NCBI GenBank assembly: GCA_036365145.1
Contig: JAEOAD010002183.1
Location: 2,480,001 to 2,544,000, forward strand
DNA from: Orientallactaga sibirica
Lineage: Eukaryota > Chordata > Mammalia > Rodentia > Dipodidae
DNA: 64,000 bases
Direction: 5' to 3'
Shown here: positions 11,051-23,223 of the stretch, piece by piece
Layout: every line of letters begins with the position of its first letter
How positions within the stretch are numbered: the first letter of the stretch is position 1
Translations under genes and position numbers: made by a program
Notes under the pieces: model-generated
Told to the model about the DNA's origin: nothing
Database searches by the model: none
What the model saw: the letters and a program-made list of their open reading frames with translations, nothing else

Positions 11051-11195
11051 CCAGGCATGGTGACACACGCCTTTAATCCCAGCACTTGGGAGGCAGAAGT
11101 AGGAGGGTTGCTGTGAGTTCAAGGCTACCCTGAGACTATATAGTGAATTCCAGGTCAGCCTGAGCTACAGCGAGACCCTACCTCAGAAAACCAAA
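11051..11195 (+). mobile_element. B1 SINE with clean target duplication
   Basis: Complete B1 flanked by a 13-bp duplication aaaaggaccatgg at 11,038-11,050 and 11,196-11,208. Confidence 0.96.
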
Positions 11196-11208
11196 AAAAG
11201 GACCATGG

Positions 11209-12236
11209 TCCCATGTCCCAGGAACCGGCCTGCCCCAGCTGGGGGGGTGGGAGAGGGACGTAGTGCTGTCCAGTCAAGCATACCCCTGGCAGAACACAGC
11301 AGCAGACAAGGCCACTCTGACCAGGCTGGGATGAGATGAGAGGAAAACAAGATCACCCTGTAATCATGTGTGAGCCCAGACCTCAACAAGAACGTTGTCC
11401 ACACAACAATAACCACATCCTCCATTCCTGGCTCACACTAAGCACAGCCTCTTTCCCAGCTGCAGTAGGAGCTAGAAAGTCCCTGCTTCCTGATTGTCCA
11501 CCACACCCGGAGAACATCTATGACTCCTTGGACCCTCACCTAAGTCACATGGCATTAGCTTAAATCCTCAGACAGGTTCTTTCTAACTTCCTGTAACTCA
11601 GATGCCCCACCTTCCCCAAGGACCTAGTAGCCTACCTCTCTGCCCTGGCCCTTGTCCACTAGAGGTGTGCTCAGGTGGCCTTTGACTGAAGGGCATTGAC
11701 TGGCATGTTTGTCAAAGTGAGAGGACAGAACAGAGAGTGCTTAACAGTACATAAGCATGCTTTACAATGTTTAAACACAAACTTCTTACACCCCTATTGG
11801 GCTCAGCCAGTCTCGACAGCATGCCAGCAGGGGCCTAATGTGACAGATGTCTCATTGTGACCGCGGGCCTGTGGAGAGCAGAGGCCCATCCAGGCAGATG
11901 CATTTGGAGGAAGACCACTGACACAGAAGATATGTGGAGAGGTGGTGAGAATAGGACAAAAGTAGAACCAGTGCCAAGGTGGACAAATCGGAAATAATGT
12001 TCCTGGGTCCTAGGAAACTTTCAAAGTCAAGTACAGTATGGCTCTAACTATGGCCTCTAGACATGTCCCCACTTGCAGATGGCTAAGGACAGCAAACGCA
12101 CTAAGACAATGTGGTGCTGTGGGCCAGGCGCTCTGTGATTGCCAGCGAGGAAGCTCCCAGCTGAGTGGTGGAGTTGAGCTGTACTTCTAGGGGAGGTACC
12201 TATAGAGGCAATGCCAGTATCAACGGAGCCCCTAAA
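11209..12236. other. Unassigned single-copy sequence, free of young repeats
   Basis: Nothing recognised on either strand. No SINE or L1 insertion is seen across this kilobase. Confidence 0.5.
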
Positions 12237-12442
12237 CCAGCAGCCTCAGCCAGGGAAATACCCCATTCCCACCCCCAAGAGACCTTTGGCAATGTCTGAA
12301 CGCGTTTGTGATGATCACAAGTTGAACTAGAAACTGCTACTGGCCTCAAGTGGAGGAAGTTCAAGGCTGTTGTCACGTACCCAACAACACCCAAACATCA
12401 GAGACCAGGCCTGAAGTCAGTGGTACCGGGGTTGAGACACTT
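12237..12442 (+). mobile_element. MER20-like hAT-Charlie DNA transposon
   Basis: Contains diagnostic pieces in order: a cagcagcctcagccaggg left end, acctttggcaatgtctg, ctgctactggcctcaag, aacaacacccaaac and a ggggttgagacac right end. Heavily diverged, nonautonomous, about 205 bp, the family's usual length. Confidence 0.65.
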
Positions 12443-13517
12443 GGCTTAGGTGGCTGTACACAACAAAACGTGTGTGTCTTGTGCCTTAGCAGTCTACGGG
12501 GCCAGTCTTCAGAAGTGCAGGGCCGCTAACTCCATTCTGAAAAGGGGACCCTATTTCAAGTGATGTTACATCATTTTCATTAAGGCTATTGTAGATGGAC
12601 TTGAATAGATTCTTCCATTTGGTTACCTTGGAAACCATGAAGTAGGAAAGGCAAGCTAGCAGCCTAGGTCATGTGGATTTAAAAGAAAGAAACTTTTGAA
12701 AATATCTCACTAAAGAATTTCTGGAATGAGAAGGATAAATGATTCAAGGTGCTTATGAATTCCATTGGAAAAGCACATGTTAATCAGAAATCTGGGCTGA
12801 AGGCCAAATGTAAGCAAATAGACCCTCACTCCTTCCTGTTTTGCTTGAGCAGCTCAAAGACCTGCTTAGAACTAGAAAGAGCAGCTCCCACTCAGGCCCC
12901 AGGTCCTCCTCAGTAAGTTACTGCAAAGAGATAACGAATCCTGTGTATTTATCTCAGCTAAACATGATCTGGTTACAGGCTCCTCTCCCTAGTTTTTGCC
13001 CTCTGCTATGCTGAACATCTGTGTCTGCTAAAATACAAACCACAAAGATTGACAAAGGCTTTCTTGTCTGTTGAAGTGAAAGGGAGACCACAGGCTTCAA
13101 CCCCAAACTCAAGCAGGCTTACATGTTCTTGCTCAGATAATTAACTCTCCAATTAAACCAGATCTGGAAAGCAGGACCACAAAGCCCTCTGAAATGCTAG
13201 AGCCAGGAACAAATGGACATGGCTTCACAGGCAAGAACACTGCGTTCCAGGACAGTCAAATATAGAAGCTCTCAGGGCCAGAAAACTCACCGCATCTCCA
13301 GAGTGATTTATTTTACAATTTAGACAAGTTTTAGAATAAAGATTTTTAAACTCATTTATTTTTAGGTAAGCCTCCCTCCTTTCAGAAAGAAATATTCTCT
13401 GGCCAGTGACCATAAGAGGAAGTCAAATTCCCTGTGCAGTTCCAATGGTGGTGAGCAAGACAGTGTTTCTCAAACACAGACTGCAAGATGGGTTCTGGTC
13501 CACAGCAGATAGTCTGT
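12443..13517. other. Unassigned single-copy sequence
   Basis: No repeat or gene recognised. Confidence 0.5.
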
Positions 13518-14152
13518 TTTTTAAAAATATTATTTATTTATTTATTTATTTGTTTGTTTGTTTGTTTGTTTGTTTGCAAACATAGAGATACAGAGAGAGA
13601 GAGAGAGTAAGTATAGGCTCACCAGGGCCTCTAGCCACTGCAGACGAACTCCAGATGCGTGCACCACCATGTACATGTGGCTTGCATGGGTAAGGGAGAA
13701 TTGAACCTGGGTCCTTATGCTTCACAGGCAAGTGCCTTAGCCACTAAGCTTTCGGAGTCCCTCCTAGGGCCAGCCCAGGTGGGACGGCAGGAACTCTGCC
13801 GAGTTGGTTGTGAGATGCACAGAATCACGACACAGACTCCGGGAGTTGGGTGAAAGCAGGCAGAGGGCAAGCTGCAGCAAACTCATTTATTCAAGGTAGT
13901 GTAGGGAGTTTTAGAGGATTTGGCTGGCCAATCATTGTATGGGGTGGTCCCTTTCTTGTGACTAATGACAGCCTATCTCCAGGCAAATCATCTCGTAGCA
14001 GGTTTCATGCTGGCATGGGACTGTAGCTGTTGTCACGCCAGGCCTGTGCAGCATGTCATGTCCACAGAAGCCACTTCCTGGTTTCTTCTGGCATGCGGTC
14101 TGGCTAGGGCCAGACCTGCATTGTCCACACACTAAGCCATCTCTCAAGCCCA
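13518..14152 (-). mobile_element. DIP-type SINE split by an LTR insertion
   Basis: Tail, (TTTA)(TTTG)n at 13,528-13,576 and body occupy 13,518-13,749. The reversed pol III head (aagccatctctcaagccc) resumes at 14,130-14,152. The missing link between them is the LTR-like insert. Confidence 0.88.
13750..14129 (-). mobile_element. Solo-LTR-like insert, ERVK-like
   Basis: About 380 bp. On the minus strand it begins TGTGGACAATGC and carries AATAAA (complement of 13,886-13,891) followed by gagtttgctgcagc, the layout of a class II LTR R/U5. The SINE sequence cactaagc is present at both borders (13,742-13,749 and 14,130-14,137). The inferred 3' end does not finish in CA, so the border may be off or mutated. 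Confidence 0.62.
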
Positions 14153-14579
14153 ACAACAGATATTCTTTATTAACAATGGTAATCTTGATAGCAATAATCA
14201 GGACAGAGATCTGTAGTGGAAATGAGAGTTCTGTCCTGGTCTCAAGATGCAGGACAAGACTGAGCCTGTGGCTTGTGGAGGAAATGCTGGTGCTTGTACA
14301 CAATGTCACCAGCTGTGTGCTCTGTAGGGATGGTGTCTTTTAACCCTGGGAATACGTGTGAGGAAGACAACATGGTTTCTACCTTCACAAAGTAAAAGTA
14401 AAACCTGGACAGTAAAGAGGGGTTTTAAGCACATGTTCATAAGTATGGTCAGTACTTGAAAGGAGTTTAGAATCTATGGGTGGATGCAGCAAGGTTGATA
14501 TACTGGTTCAAGCTTTCTGGTGAGGGCTAATGGTGTAAATCTTTCCCAGCTCCACAGATAGTGACCTCTTATATTGGAA
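14153..14579. other. Unassigned single-copy sequence
   Basis: Nothing recognised. The reading frames here and in the LTR next door are short and lack motifs. Confidence 0.45.
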
Positions 14580-14757
14580 GTTCAAAATCAGACCTGGTGC
14601 CACCCCTTCCTGAGCTACTGAGTTCAAGATCAACCTGGGAAACTTAGTGTGATCCTGCACCCTCCCCACAAAAAAGTCAAAGACTACCAAGGATATAGGT
14701 AAAATGCTTTCCCAATATATACAGACCATAAGTTCAATCCCAGCTCTGAAAAAAATC
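14580..14757 (+). mobile_element. Decayed B1 plus ID-type SINE
   Basis: A B1-like part (tgagttcaagatcaacctgg) is followed by an A-rich link and a tRNA-like part with a B-box-like ataagttcaatccc. Possibly a composite SINE. Weak. Confidence 0.4.
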
Positions 14758-14779
14758 AACTCTGCTAAGAGTAGTTACC

Positions 14780-15001
14780 AGGCTGAGAGATGGCTTCATG
14801 GTTAGGATGCTTGCTTGAAAAGCCTAAGGACCCATGTTCAACTCTCCAGATCCCACGTGTGCTAGATGCACAAGGTGATGCAAGTGTGCTAGGCACATGA
14901 ACACAAGATGGTACGTGTGTCTAGAGTTCAATTGCAATGGCTGGAGAACCTGGCATGCTAATTCTCTCTCTCTCTCTCTCTCTCACTCTCTCTCATAAAA
15001 A
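14780..15001 (+). mobile_element. DIP-type SINE, intermediate form
   Basis: Standard head and a (TC)n tail region. The middle includes the extra block of the long form, but decayed (gaacacaagatggtacg where long copies carry the CTCF-like motif). Confidence 0.9.
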
Positions 15002-15183
15002 ACGTTATTTCCTTACAGAAATTAGCAAATCTACTGTTACTGAGGAAATAAAAGATATAATAGATAGTAATGTGCTTATTCCATCAAAAAATATGAGTGC
15101 GGTAATAATGATAGCAAAAGCAGTGATGCTGTACCTGTTACTCCAAATGTTTACAAATATAAACATGAAAAAAATAGAACAAG

Positions 15184-15330
15184 CCAGGCAAGGCAGCTCA
15201 CACTTGTAATACCAACTCTCGGGAGGCTGAAGCAGGTACATTGCCATTGAGTGCAAGGCCAGCCTGGGCTACAGAGTGAGTTCAGGAAAGCCTGAGCTAT
15301 AGAGTGAGAACTTGTCTCAAAAAAAAAAGT
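15184..15330 (+). mobile_element. Old B1 SINE
   Basis: Diverged B1 (ccaggcaaggcagctcac to gaacttgtctc) with an A-rich tail. Confidence 0.8.
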
Positions 15331-15374
15331 GACATGAAAAAATAAATTAAAAAGATTATTGTAGCATTGTTTTC

Positions 15375-15705
15375 TGGGTTTTTGTTGTTTGTTTTTGTTT
15401 TGTTTTTGTGAAGCAGGGTCTCAGTCCAGCCCAGGCTAACCTGGACTTCACTCTGGCAATCTTCCTACCTCAGCATCCTCAGTGCTGGGATTAAAGGTGT
15501 GCTCCACAACACCTGACTCTTGTTTTTTGAGGAGGGATCTAATGTAGCCCAGGTTAGCCAAGAACTCCCTATATAGCTAAGGATGACCTTGAACTCTTGA
15601 TCCTCCTGCCTCCACCTCCCAAGTGTTGGGATTGCACATGTGATTGGGATCACCCAGGATCTGGTGGAAAGTATTCTACCAGCTTAGCTGAACCCCCAAC
15701 CCTAC
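15375..15705 (-). mobile_element. Two old reverse B1 SINEs with an ID-like end
   Basis: Reverse B1 at 15,375-15,518 and another at 15,521-15,648, followed by a reversed tRNA-like stretch (ggtggaaagtattctaccag) to 15,705. The second pair may be one B1-ID composite. Confidence 0.75.
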
Positions 15706-16544
15706 TTCTGCAGTTTTATAAATCTCAAATTGGAATGATTACTGACTTAGGCTATGATTCTGTGCAATATCAGAACTTTAATTTCATTTCAAGAACATTA
15801 TTGCCATCAGGATAACAGGGAACATAAGGAAGCAGACATCACAAACATGGCTTCTCCTCTGATTGTCTATGAGGTGATGTCCACAGCAGCTTCGGGGTCC
15901 TCATCCACAAAGAGAGCCAGTGAACCATACGGTAGACCATCATGAGAGTGTCCAAAGTTTGGAAGTCTTCACTTTTGGTTCTGGAAACTGAGAAGTCATC
16001 TGGTCCCACCCCTCACTTTACAGATAGAGCAAAAAAGTCTAAAAGGTTAAGGGACAGCTAGACAGAGAGTGGTACAGCCACCACCCGAATCCAAATTTGG
16101 CTCCTGTGTGTGTCCAGCCTGCTATATTGTCCGTGCATAGAATAAAAGACTGTGACGTGTTAATTAACAGTGTCTTCTGTGTGCTTGTCCCTCAATTTTT
16201 TTTCTCTGTAATCTGAAACGTATTAGCTCAAAGGTCCACCAGCACCAAACTCCAATTTCTACATATCTAATTGCTCTCAAAATAGTCAAAACAAGTAGAT
16301 TTGAAGCCATTCAGATCAGATGTCGCCTGTTTTTCTTTCTTCATTCTCCTAGAAAGCTCACCCAGTGTCTGTTGGAGATAACAGACTCCCGGCTGCTTCC
16401 TACCTCCCTTGGTGCTCTCTCACCTCTGGGCTGCTGAGCAACATGACCTTCACACCCAGGCCTCCCATTCTTCTCTCCCTTAACCTACTCCCCTTCCCCA
16501 TGCTGGCCCCTGGAGTCAGTGGGTGGTCTCATGTTATGAGGGTC
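15706..16544. other. Mostly unassigned; weak MIR-like core at 15,985-16,125
   Basis: The core segment cactttacagatagagc, then aggttaagggacagctag, resembles MIR. Nothing else is recognised. Confidence 0.45.
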
Positions 16545-16560
16545 TTACTTCCCTTCTTTT

Positions 16561-16757
16561 TTTATTTTTATTTATTTATTTTTTTTATTTTTATTTATTT
16601 TATTTATTTATTTTGGTTTTTCGAGGTAGGGTCTCAGTCTGGCCCAGGCTGACCTGGAATTCACCATGTAGTCTCAGGGTGGCCTTGAATTTACAGCGAT
16701 CCTCCTACCTCTGCCTCCCAAGAGCTGGGATTAAAGGCCTGTGCCACCACGCCCGGC
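16561..16757 (-). mobile_element. B1 SINE with an A/T-rich tail
   Basis: Tail of ATTT-type repeats at 16,558-16,612 followed by a complete reverse B1. A 15-bp duplication ttacttcccttcttt lies at 16,545-16,559 and 16,759-16,773. Confidence 0.95.
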
Positions 16758-16773
16758 TTTACTTCCCTTCTTT

Positions 16774-17689
16774 CACACACTGTCCAAGCACTCCCTCTCT
16801 AACCCCAACCCCCACCAAAACAAATATGCCTATCTCTTATAGTCATATTTTTTCTTGATCAGTCAACACCCTTAATCCCTTACGTAAAATAATGCAAATG
16901 TACCTTAAAGAGATAAACTTGGACAACATTTAAGGCACCAACATGTCATGGAGATATTTAGTGTCATCCGCAAGATTAAGTTAGGGGGCCAAGGGACCCC
17001 AAATGCCAGTTTCCTGGCTCCAGGTAGATCTTGTTAACAGCATGTAGCCTGGTGACATGGCTTGGCCATGTGTAAACAAGTCCTAATAACTTGATGTGAC
17101 CACATTTGGCACTGCCCTCTCGTTTACATACAGACATCAAAGAGGAGATTAAGAAGAAATGCATATACCAATTGGCCCGAATGGCCACAAAGCACAGCCT
17201 CCATCTCTTTGCTGAAACCGGTTCCAGATGAAGCAGAATTCACACAGCATGTGGCTATGGCCCAAAGGCAAAATTGCTTTAGAAAACAAGGCAAGGAATT
17301 CCAGTTTAAAACATACTCTGAAATCAAACCTCTGTGCCTCAAAATATGAATGTGCACTTTTACAAACAGTGCCATCCCATAAAACTGCTCAGAAGGCATA
17401 AGACTGCCTTCGGTACCGAGGATAGACATGGACAGCAACTCTCTGAGAACTCGTCCTCCTGTCCCTTGCTGTCCATGTGGGGGAGAGGCCACTTGGCATT
17501 TTAAAACTACTGGTTTGATTAAATCAAAGGGTGAAGTATTGCAAGTATGCTTTCTGGTTTGGGTTACTTCCCTAAAAGATAAAAAGAGATGTGAGCCCTA
17601 AATTCAATTTTCTTAGGTTTAGATATGCAGCATTTTGAGAAAAATTAACATTTTCATCCTGTGTACTTTTGTCAAAACCAATAATGATA
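16774..17689. other. Unassigned single-copy sequence
   Basis: No match. A 122-codon minus-strand frame at 17,124-17,492 shows no known domain, codon pattern or splice context that I can judge as real. Confidence 0.5.
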
Positions 17690-17905
17690 ACTCATGTAGA
17701 ATGAGTCTGTGCTATGTATTATGTGGTGAGCTTTTACACATATTTACATATACCTTTACAAAAAGCTACTAATGATATTAAATTTTTATTTTTCCCATTT
17801 TACAGATGTAGAAACTGAGGCATGGGAAGCTTAAGAAACTTGTTTAAGACCAAACAGTTTCTAAGTTAACTTGATTTGTCTCTAGAGTCATCCTGCCCAA
17901 TACAG
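17690..17905 (+). mobile_element. MIR ancient SINE
   Basis: Good MIR core: cccattttacagatgtag, then gaaactgaggcatgg, then aagaaacttgtttaag. Confidence 0.8.
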
Positions 17906-18089
17906 CAGATACAGCCACCTAGAGCTTCCAAGATCTTAAAAGTGCCTCACCTAAATTAAGGTGTGTGTGGTGAATATAAATTTATACTATATTTTGGTGA
18001 TCTGTCTAGAGAAAAATAAACGTGACTTGAACTAATAATTTTATTATTATTATTATAAATTATGAATGACATGTTAAAATAATATTTGA

Positions 18090-18287
18090 GGGCTGGAAAG
18101 ATGGCTCAGAGGTTAAAGGTACTTGCTTGCAAAGCCCGAAGGCCTGGGTTCAATTCCCCATTACCCACATAAAGTTAGATGCACAGACATATGCATCTCG
18201 AGTTTGTTTGCAGTGGCGAGACCCCAGTGTGCCCATGTTCTCTTTCCCTCTCTCTCTCTCTCTACTTGGAAATAAATAAAAATTTTA
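18090..18287 (+). mobile_element. DIP-type SINE, short form
   Basis: Head gggctggaaagatggctc, B box gggttcaattcccc, (TC)n and (AAAT) tail. Flanks aatatttga on both sides. Confidence 0.92.
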
Positions 18288-18615
18288 AAAATATTTGATC
18301 TATATTAGATAAAAGTGAAGTATAATACAACAACTCATTTCACCTGAGGTGTCTGTTAGAGAAGTTAATGTTCCATGTGTGACCTGTCCTAGTGGCTCTT
18401 GTTCTATCTCTACCGGACCACATGCTCTAGAATTTGAATTTACATCTGTGTGTGGTGTATATGTGTATATGTCTAATGTGGCACCTGCAGTGGCTGGCAG
18501 AGAACACGGGGTGTCCCCCTCCATTGCTCTTGTCTCCTATTTTTCCCTGATTCCAGAGCTCTGTCATTTTTACAAGCCCAGTGGCTCTTGGGTCTTTGCT
18601 TTCCTCAGGGACTGG
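18288..18615. other. Unassigned sequence
   Basis: No match recognised. Confidence 0.4.
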
Positions 18616-18760
18616 GGCCACAGACGTGTGTGACCATGCTCGGTGGTTTACACAGCTGCTGGGGATTTGAACTCAAGCACTCTCCGGCCCCCTCAGGCTC
18701 TTGTGTTTGGGTGGGAAGCACTCTCAATAGTTGCTTAGCCATCTCTCCAGCCTCCTAACC
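18616..18760 (-). mobile_element. Older tRNA-derived SINE
   Basis: Reverse strand begins ggctggagagatggctaag and has gagttcaaatcccc, so it carries a B2-like head. The body differs from DIP. Confidence 0.6.
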
Positions 18761-19430
18761 CTTAAGTGTTTTCACTATTTGGCCTTCCCTCTCCAAAGGA
18801 GAGAGTTTCTTATGAGAAGGTGCAGTCCCCTTTCATGGCTCATGCATCATTTGTATGTGAGGAAAGTGACGAACAAGATAGTTGAGAACAGAAGTCAAAC
18901 ATTAACCCTGAACCGATCTTACTGAACCAGGCTTACTGAGAACAAAAGATCACACGCTCTCCTCGGGCTGGTTGGACCTGCTCCCCAGCCTGCCCTGAAG
19001 CCACCCAGATCAAGAAGTTAACAGCTGTGTGGGGTCCAACATCTAATCAAAAGCCAGACAGCCTGTGCTTGCTCATACTTTTGCTCTTGATTTCCGCCCT
19101 GGATGGGACACAGCAGGCTGGGACAGTGCCAGTTTGTGCCGCTTTTGTCAGAGCGGTCATGGGTTTGTTTTTATAGGATTAACACCCATTATTTAGTGGT
19201 AGTCATTGGATTTCATTTATCAAGGAAAATGGACAAAACGCACACTGAGAAGCAAGTTCACTAAATGGAACAAGGCCTCTTTAAGAAAGTCTAAGGTATT
19301 CCTAATCAGGGCTCAGAGTGTATGGGGATGAATTTTTATATTTTCTCCTGCTGGTACCTAAGCAGGAAATAGCTCCTGGAATATGGGCTTTTCCACCGGT
19401 GCCACCTAGCCGGGCAGCACTTGACAGTTA
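18761..19430. other. Unassigned single-copy sequence
   Basis: Nothing recognised. Confidence 0.5.
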
Positions 19431-19445
19431 AAACCATGGCCTTGC

Positions 19446-19602
19446 CAGGTGTGGTGGCGCACCTCTTTAATCCCAGTACCCAGGAAGCAGAGGTAGGAGG
19501 ATCGCTGTAAATTCGAGGCCGCCCTGAGATTACATAGTGAATTCCAGTTCAGCCTGGGCTAGAGTGAAACCCTCGAAAAACCAAAAAAGAAAAAAAAAAA
19601 AC
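19446..19602 (+). mobile_element. B1 SINE
   Basis: Complete B1 with an A-rich tail. The sequence ccatggccttg flanks both sides as target duplication. Confidence 0.94.
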
Positions 19603-19614
19603 CCATGGCCTTGC

Positions 19615-21861
19615 TATACTTTCTACCAAGCTCCCATGCACCCCAGCCCCCACCCATCTCTGAGCATTTAACTTCCTTGCACATTTACTCAGTGTCTGGA
19701 ATACAAGACAGCTATTCTCTGTTCCTGAGTTCACCTGTGACAGGTCAATTTAAAGAGCCTTTACAGTGTCCTGAGCATTCCCACTTGTGCCTGCGGCCTG
19801 CTCTGCTTGGCCTTTCACATCTGCGCTCCCTCTGCAGCTCTCTCCCAGTAGTCCTCTAACTTCTTCCTTACAAACCTGTGAAGGAAGGGACAGTGGCCCT
19901 GAAATCTGTACTGGGGAGGTGACGGAAATGGCTCTCTTTCCCGCAGCCCCTCCTTAAGGAGGATTAAGTGTTCTTCCCTCTTGTCCCAGTGCTGCGCAGC
20001 TGTCTCCAGCTTTTTAGGATCACTAATGACACTGAAGAGAGCAGTTGGAGAGAACAGGGGGCCCTGCCTGTTTATCCATGGGACGGTCTGTGCTTTCATT
20101 GCCTCAGTCTAAATATAAACTCTACTGCCTCCTTGCCGGACCGTCACTGGACATTTTCTGTCTCGGATTCATTGTGTTTGATGTTGCCAGTGGATAGCAT
20201 TCCACTGGGCCAGGTGGAAGGTGTGCAGAAAACCTGGGTGCTCAGACTGGTCCATGGTCTGCCACTTTATAGTACCTGCTTTTCCTTTCTCAGAATCTAT
20301 TTCCTGTGCCTCTGACTGGGCAGAGCTCCCTCTGTAGCTCTGCTGCTTCTCCCTGAGATGCTGACTGAGCAGGTTCCCTTACCAGGTGACTGAGATTACA
20401 GCATCCAGATCAAGGACCAGGCCCAAGTTATATTATAGCTTCACAGAGGTTAAAAATAAACTGCTTTTAGCTTCAAGGGGGAGGAAAGTAATTCACAAGG
20501 TGTTCATTTCCAGGAACTGGAGTATGAATCAGATCTACACTCATTTGTATGAGAAGCTCAAGAAATTTGGGGTGAACATTTTTTGCTTAGGGATTCTTGC
20601 CTAAAGGGAAGCACTCCTCCCACCCTCTGGGCCAGAATTACTGTGGTGGTGGGGGAGCTGTTTCCAAAATATGCCTTCCTGTTTCCAGATCTCCATACTC
20701 TACCCCATTTACCACAGGGCATACAGGTCAATGTCACTAATGCCACACTCAGACTCAGTGCCTCAGTTCCTACTCACAATGTTCTAGCTCCCTTGAGGCC
20801 AGATGGATTGAGCACAACCCACTGAGGCCAGTAGGTCAACAGTACTCACAGCCTCCATGGTCCTAGGCAGTCCTTTCAACAACTGCTCCCTAAAACCCAG
20901 TGTTCAGGGCTCTCCCCACCCCCCATACCCAGCACAGCCACGAGCCTCTGTGCCCTGTCCCTGCAAAGACACTTCCCCTCACCCCCAAAATTCTCTTCAC
21001 CCACTCCAGCGAAACAATGCTATCTGTTCTGTAAAACTTGTGTCAGGACACCAATTTCAAAGTGAATTTTCTCTCTTCTTCCAAACCCTAACAGGCCAGT
21101 GTGATCTGTATATATGCAAATGCAGCATCTTTTTATATAAGGAACTTTAGAATCGAGGGTTTTGATATCTGAGGAAAACACTAAGGGACAATTATTTTCC
21201 TCTTAGCATTTTTTGTTGCTAACAGTCTTACTCAATGCAGTCAGCAAGCATTTCTTTCTCACTTTGGAGAAATCAGGATGCTGCGTCCACAGAGGCTTCT
21301 CTCTACATATTGTTTTATACTCAAGCATGCAAGAATGCAAGCATCACACATATGAATAGCTTTTAGGGATTACTTTGCAAAATTTCTTTTAGTGTTAAAG
21401 TCAACTGATTTAAAGTCAACCACCAAATATGCGAGGATCACATTGCAAAGTGAGCCTAGGAATGTTGTCCTTTTCAGACACAGCTCCCACAAGGAAACTC
21501 AGAGTCTCTCCTTCCCCCCTTCCTCCCTCCTCCCTCATACACTCATTATTCACTGATTTAAACACTTGACTTCTAAAGAAATGTGGCACTCTATAAAAAA
21601 CTTTAAACAGGATGGAAACACAACAGAGACTGTATAAAAAGAGAGAGAGACTGAGGAGGAAGAGGACAGTGGCACAAAGAGTACAAAGAACAGCTGGTAC
21701 CAAGCTCCACTCAGAGCAGATCTCACACAGCAGTGTGAAGTGAGGGGGCGTCCCATGAGTCACCTGGATTGCCAAAGCATCTGAGGGCTTACCTGGAAAT
21801 CAGTCTTGAGAGATCTCGTTTGTATGATGGAGATATAGTAATTTATTTGATTCTCATTGAA
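19615..21861. other. Longest unassigned block (2.2 kb)
   Basis: No recognisable transposon, exon or RNA gene. Several frames of 60-119 codons on both strands (for example 19,968-20,315 plus and 21,416-21,775 minus) lack motifs. The block is also free of DIP and B1 insertions. Confidence 0.5.
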
Positions 21862-22381
21862 TACAGGTTGTGCATATCTAAACAGAAAATCCAAAATGCC
21901 CCCAAAAGCCAAAACTTTAAAAAATATTTTTGTTTATTTATTTATAAGAGAGAAAGAGACTGAGAGTATGGGTGTACCAGGGCCTCCTGTCACTGCAAAC
22001 AAACTCCAGACACATGTGCCACTTTGTGCATCACGCTTTACTTGAACACTGGAGAATTGAAACATTGCTGGCATGCTTTCAACTGCTGAACCATCTCCCC
22101 AGCCCAGCCAAACTTTTTGAGCATTGACATGACACCACAAGTGAAAAATTCCACACCATGAACTTTATCTCATGCTCAAAATTATTTTAAAACAATGTAA
22201 AAATTTACTTTTACAGTATGTGTACATGTTGAATGTAAAATATAAATGAACTACATTTATATTTGGGTCCCATCTCCAACATACATAATTATATATACCA
22301 GATATTCCAAAACCACTAAAAGTCCAAAACCCAAAACAATCCTGATTCAAAGCATTTTGGATAATATATGCTCTGCCTGTA
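21862..22381. mobile_element. Tc/mariner-like nonautonomous DNA transposon
   Basis: Ends are inverted: TACAGG at 21,862 with atccaaaatgc soon after, and gcattttggat then CCTGTA ending at 22,381. TA at each border fits the Tc1/mariner target. The inner part (tttttgagcattgacatg, ttgggtcccatctcc) recalls an old mammalian family whose name I do not assert. A DIP is inserted at 21,919-22,105. Confidence 0.65.
21919..22105 (-). mobile_element. DIP-type SINE in the DNA transposon
   Basis: Tail at left, reversed head ccatctccccagccc at right. Flanking agccaaaactt and agccaaacttt are the target duplication. Confidence 0.92.
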
Positions 22382-23008
22382 TTTTCATGAACATGTGGGA
22401 TCTCTCTCCATTGTTTCATGGGAAAAGTAAGGGTGACCGAGCTGAGAGAAACAAATGAACAGTCCCTAGATCTCTCAAATAACCTGTGGACCCTGGGCTA
22501 AACTCCTGAGAACACGCATGCTTAAAAACCTACAGTTTATATCCTTACTTCATGCTTTCACTATCTTATTGTAGCCCAAGAAAGAACAATAGTTCTCTCA
22601 TCCTCCCTCCCTCTATCTTTCTATCCAAACCTCTCTCCCTCCTTCTCCTTCCCACCCTCCCTCAATAGGCCAATGATAGATAAGTTTGCTCCAAGCTGGG
22701 TGTATTCCTTGCCAACTACCCTAATTAGGTCCTTGCCACAGATACAAGGATGCTAACTGAACTCTTCCTACAGCACATCCTATCTGACTCTATTCCAGTC
22801 CTGTGGCTCCTCTCTAGGAGTCTATTTATCCAACAATATCTGACATCTGAATAGGGAAGAGAAAGGTCTCACAGAGCCTCACTTAACCCAGCCCTGGCAA
22901 CTACTCGGCCTAAATTTATAATGATTTCAATAGGATTGGGGGAAGGGTTCCACCCAGCCAAGCCTGTCTTATTACTTTTAATTGTATTCTGAAAGTTAAA
23001 AACTTCCC
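22382..23008. other. Unassigned single-copy sequence
   Basis: A pyrimidine-rich patch at 22,598-22,665; otherwise nothing recognised. Confidence 0.45.
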
Positions 23009-23222
23009 TTGGGTTAGAGAGATGGCTTAGCAGTTAAAGTGCTTGTCTGTGAAGCCTAAGAACTCATGTTCAAATCTCCAGGTCCCATGTAAGTCAGACA
23101 CAGAGATACAAGCGTGCAATATTGCACATGTGCACAAGGGAGCACACACGTCTGGAGTTCATTTGCAGCAGCTGAAGGCCCTGGCATACCCATTCTCTCT
23201 CTCTCAAATAAATAAAAAGAAT
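23009..23222 (+). mobile_element. DIP-type SINE, intermediate or long form
   Basis: First of three head-to-tail DIPs. The middle contains tgcacaagggagcacacac, a diverged version of the long-form block. Confidence 0.92.
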
Positions 23223-23223
23223 A

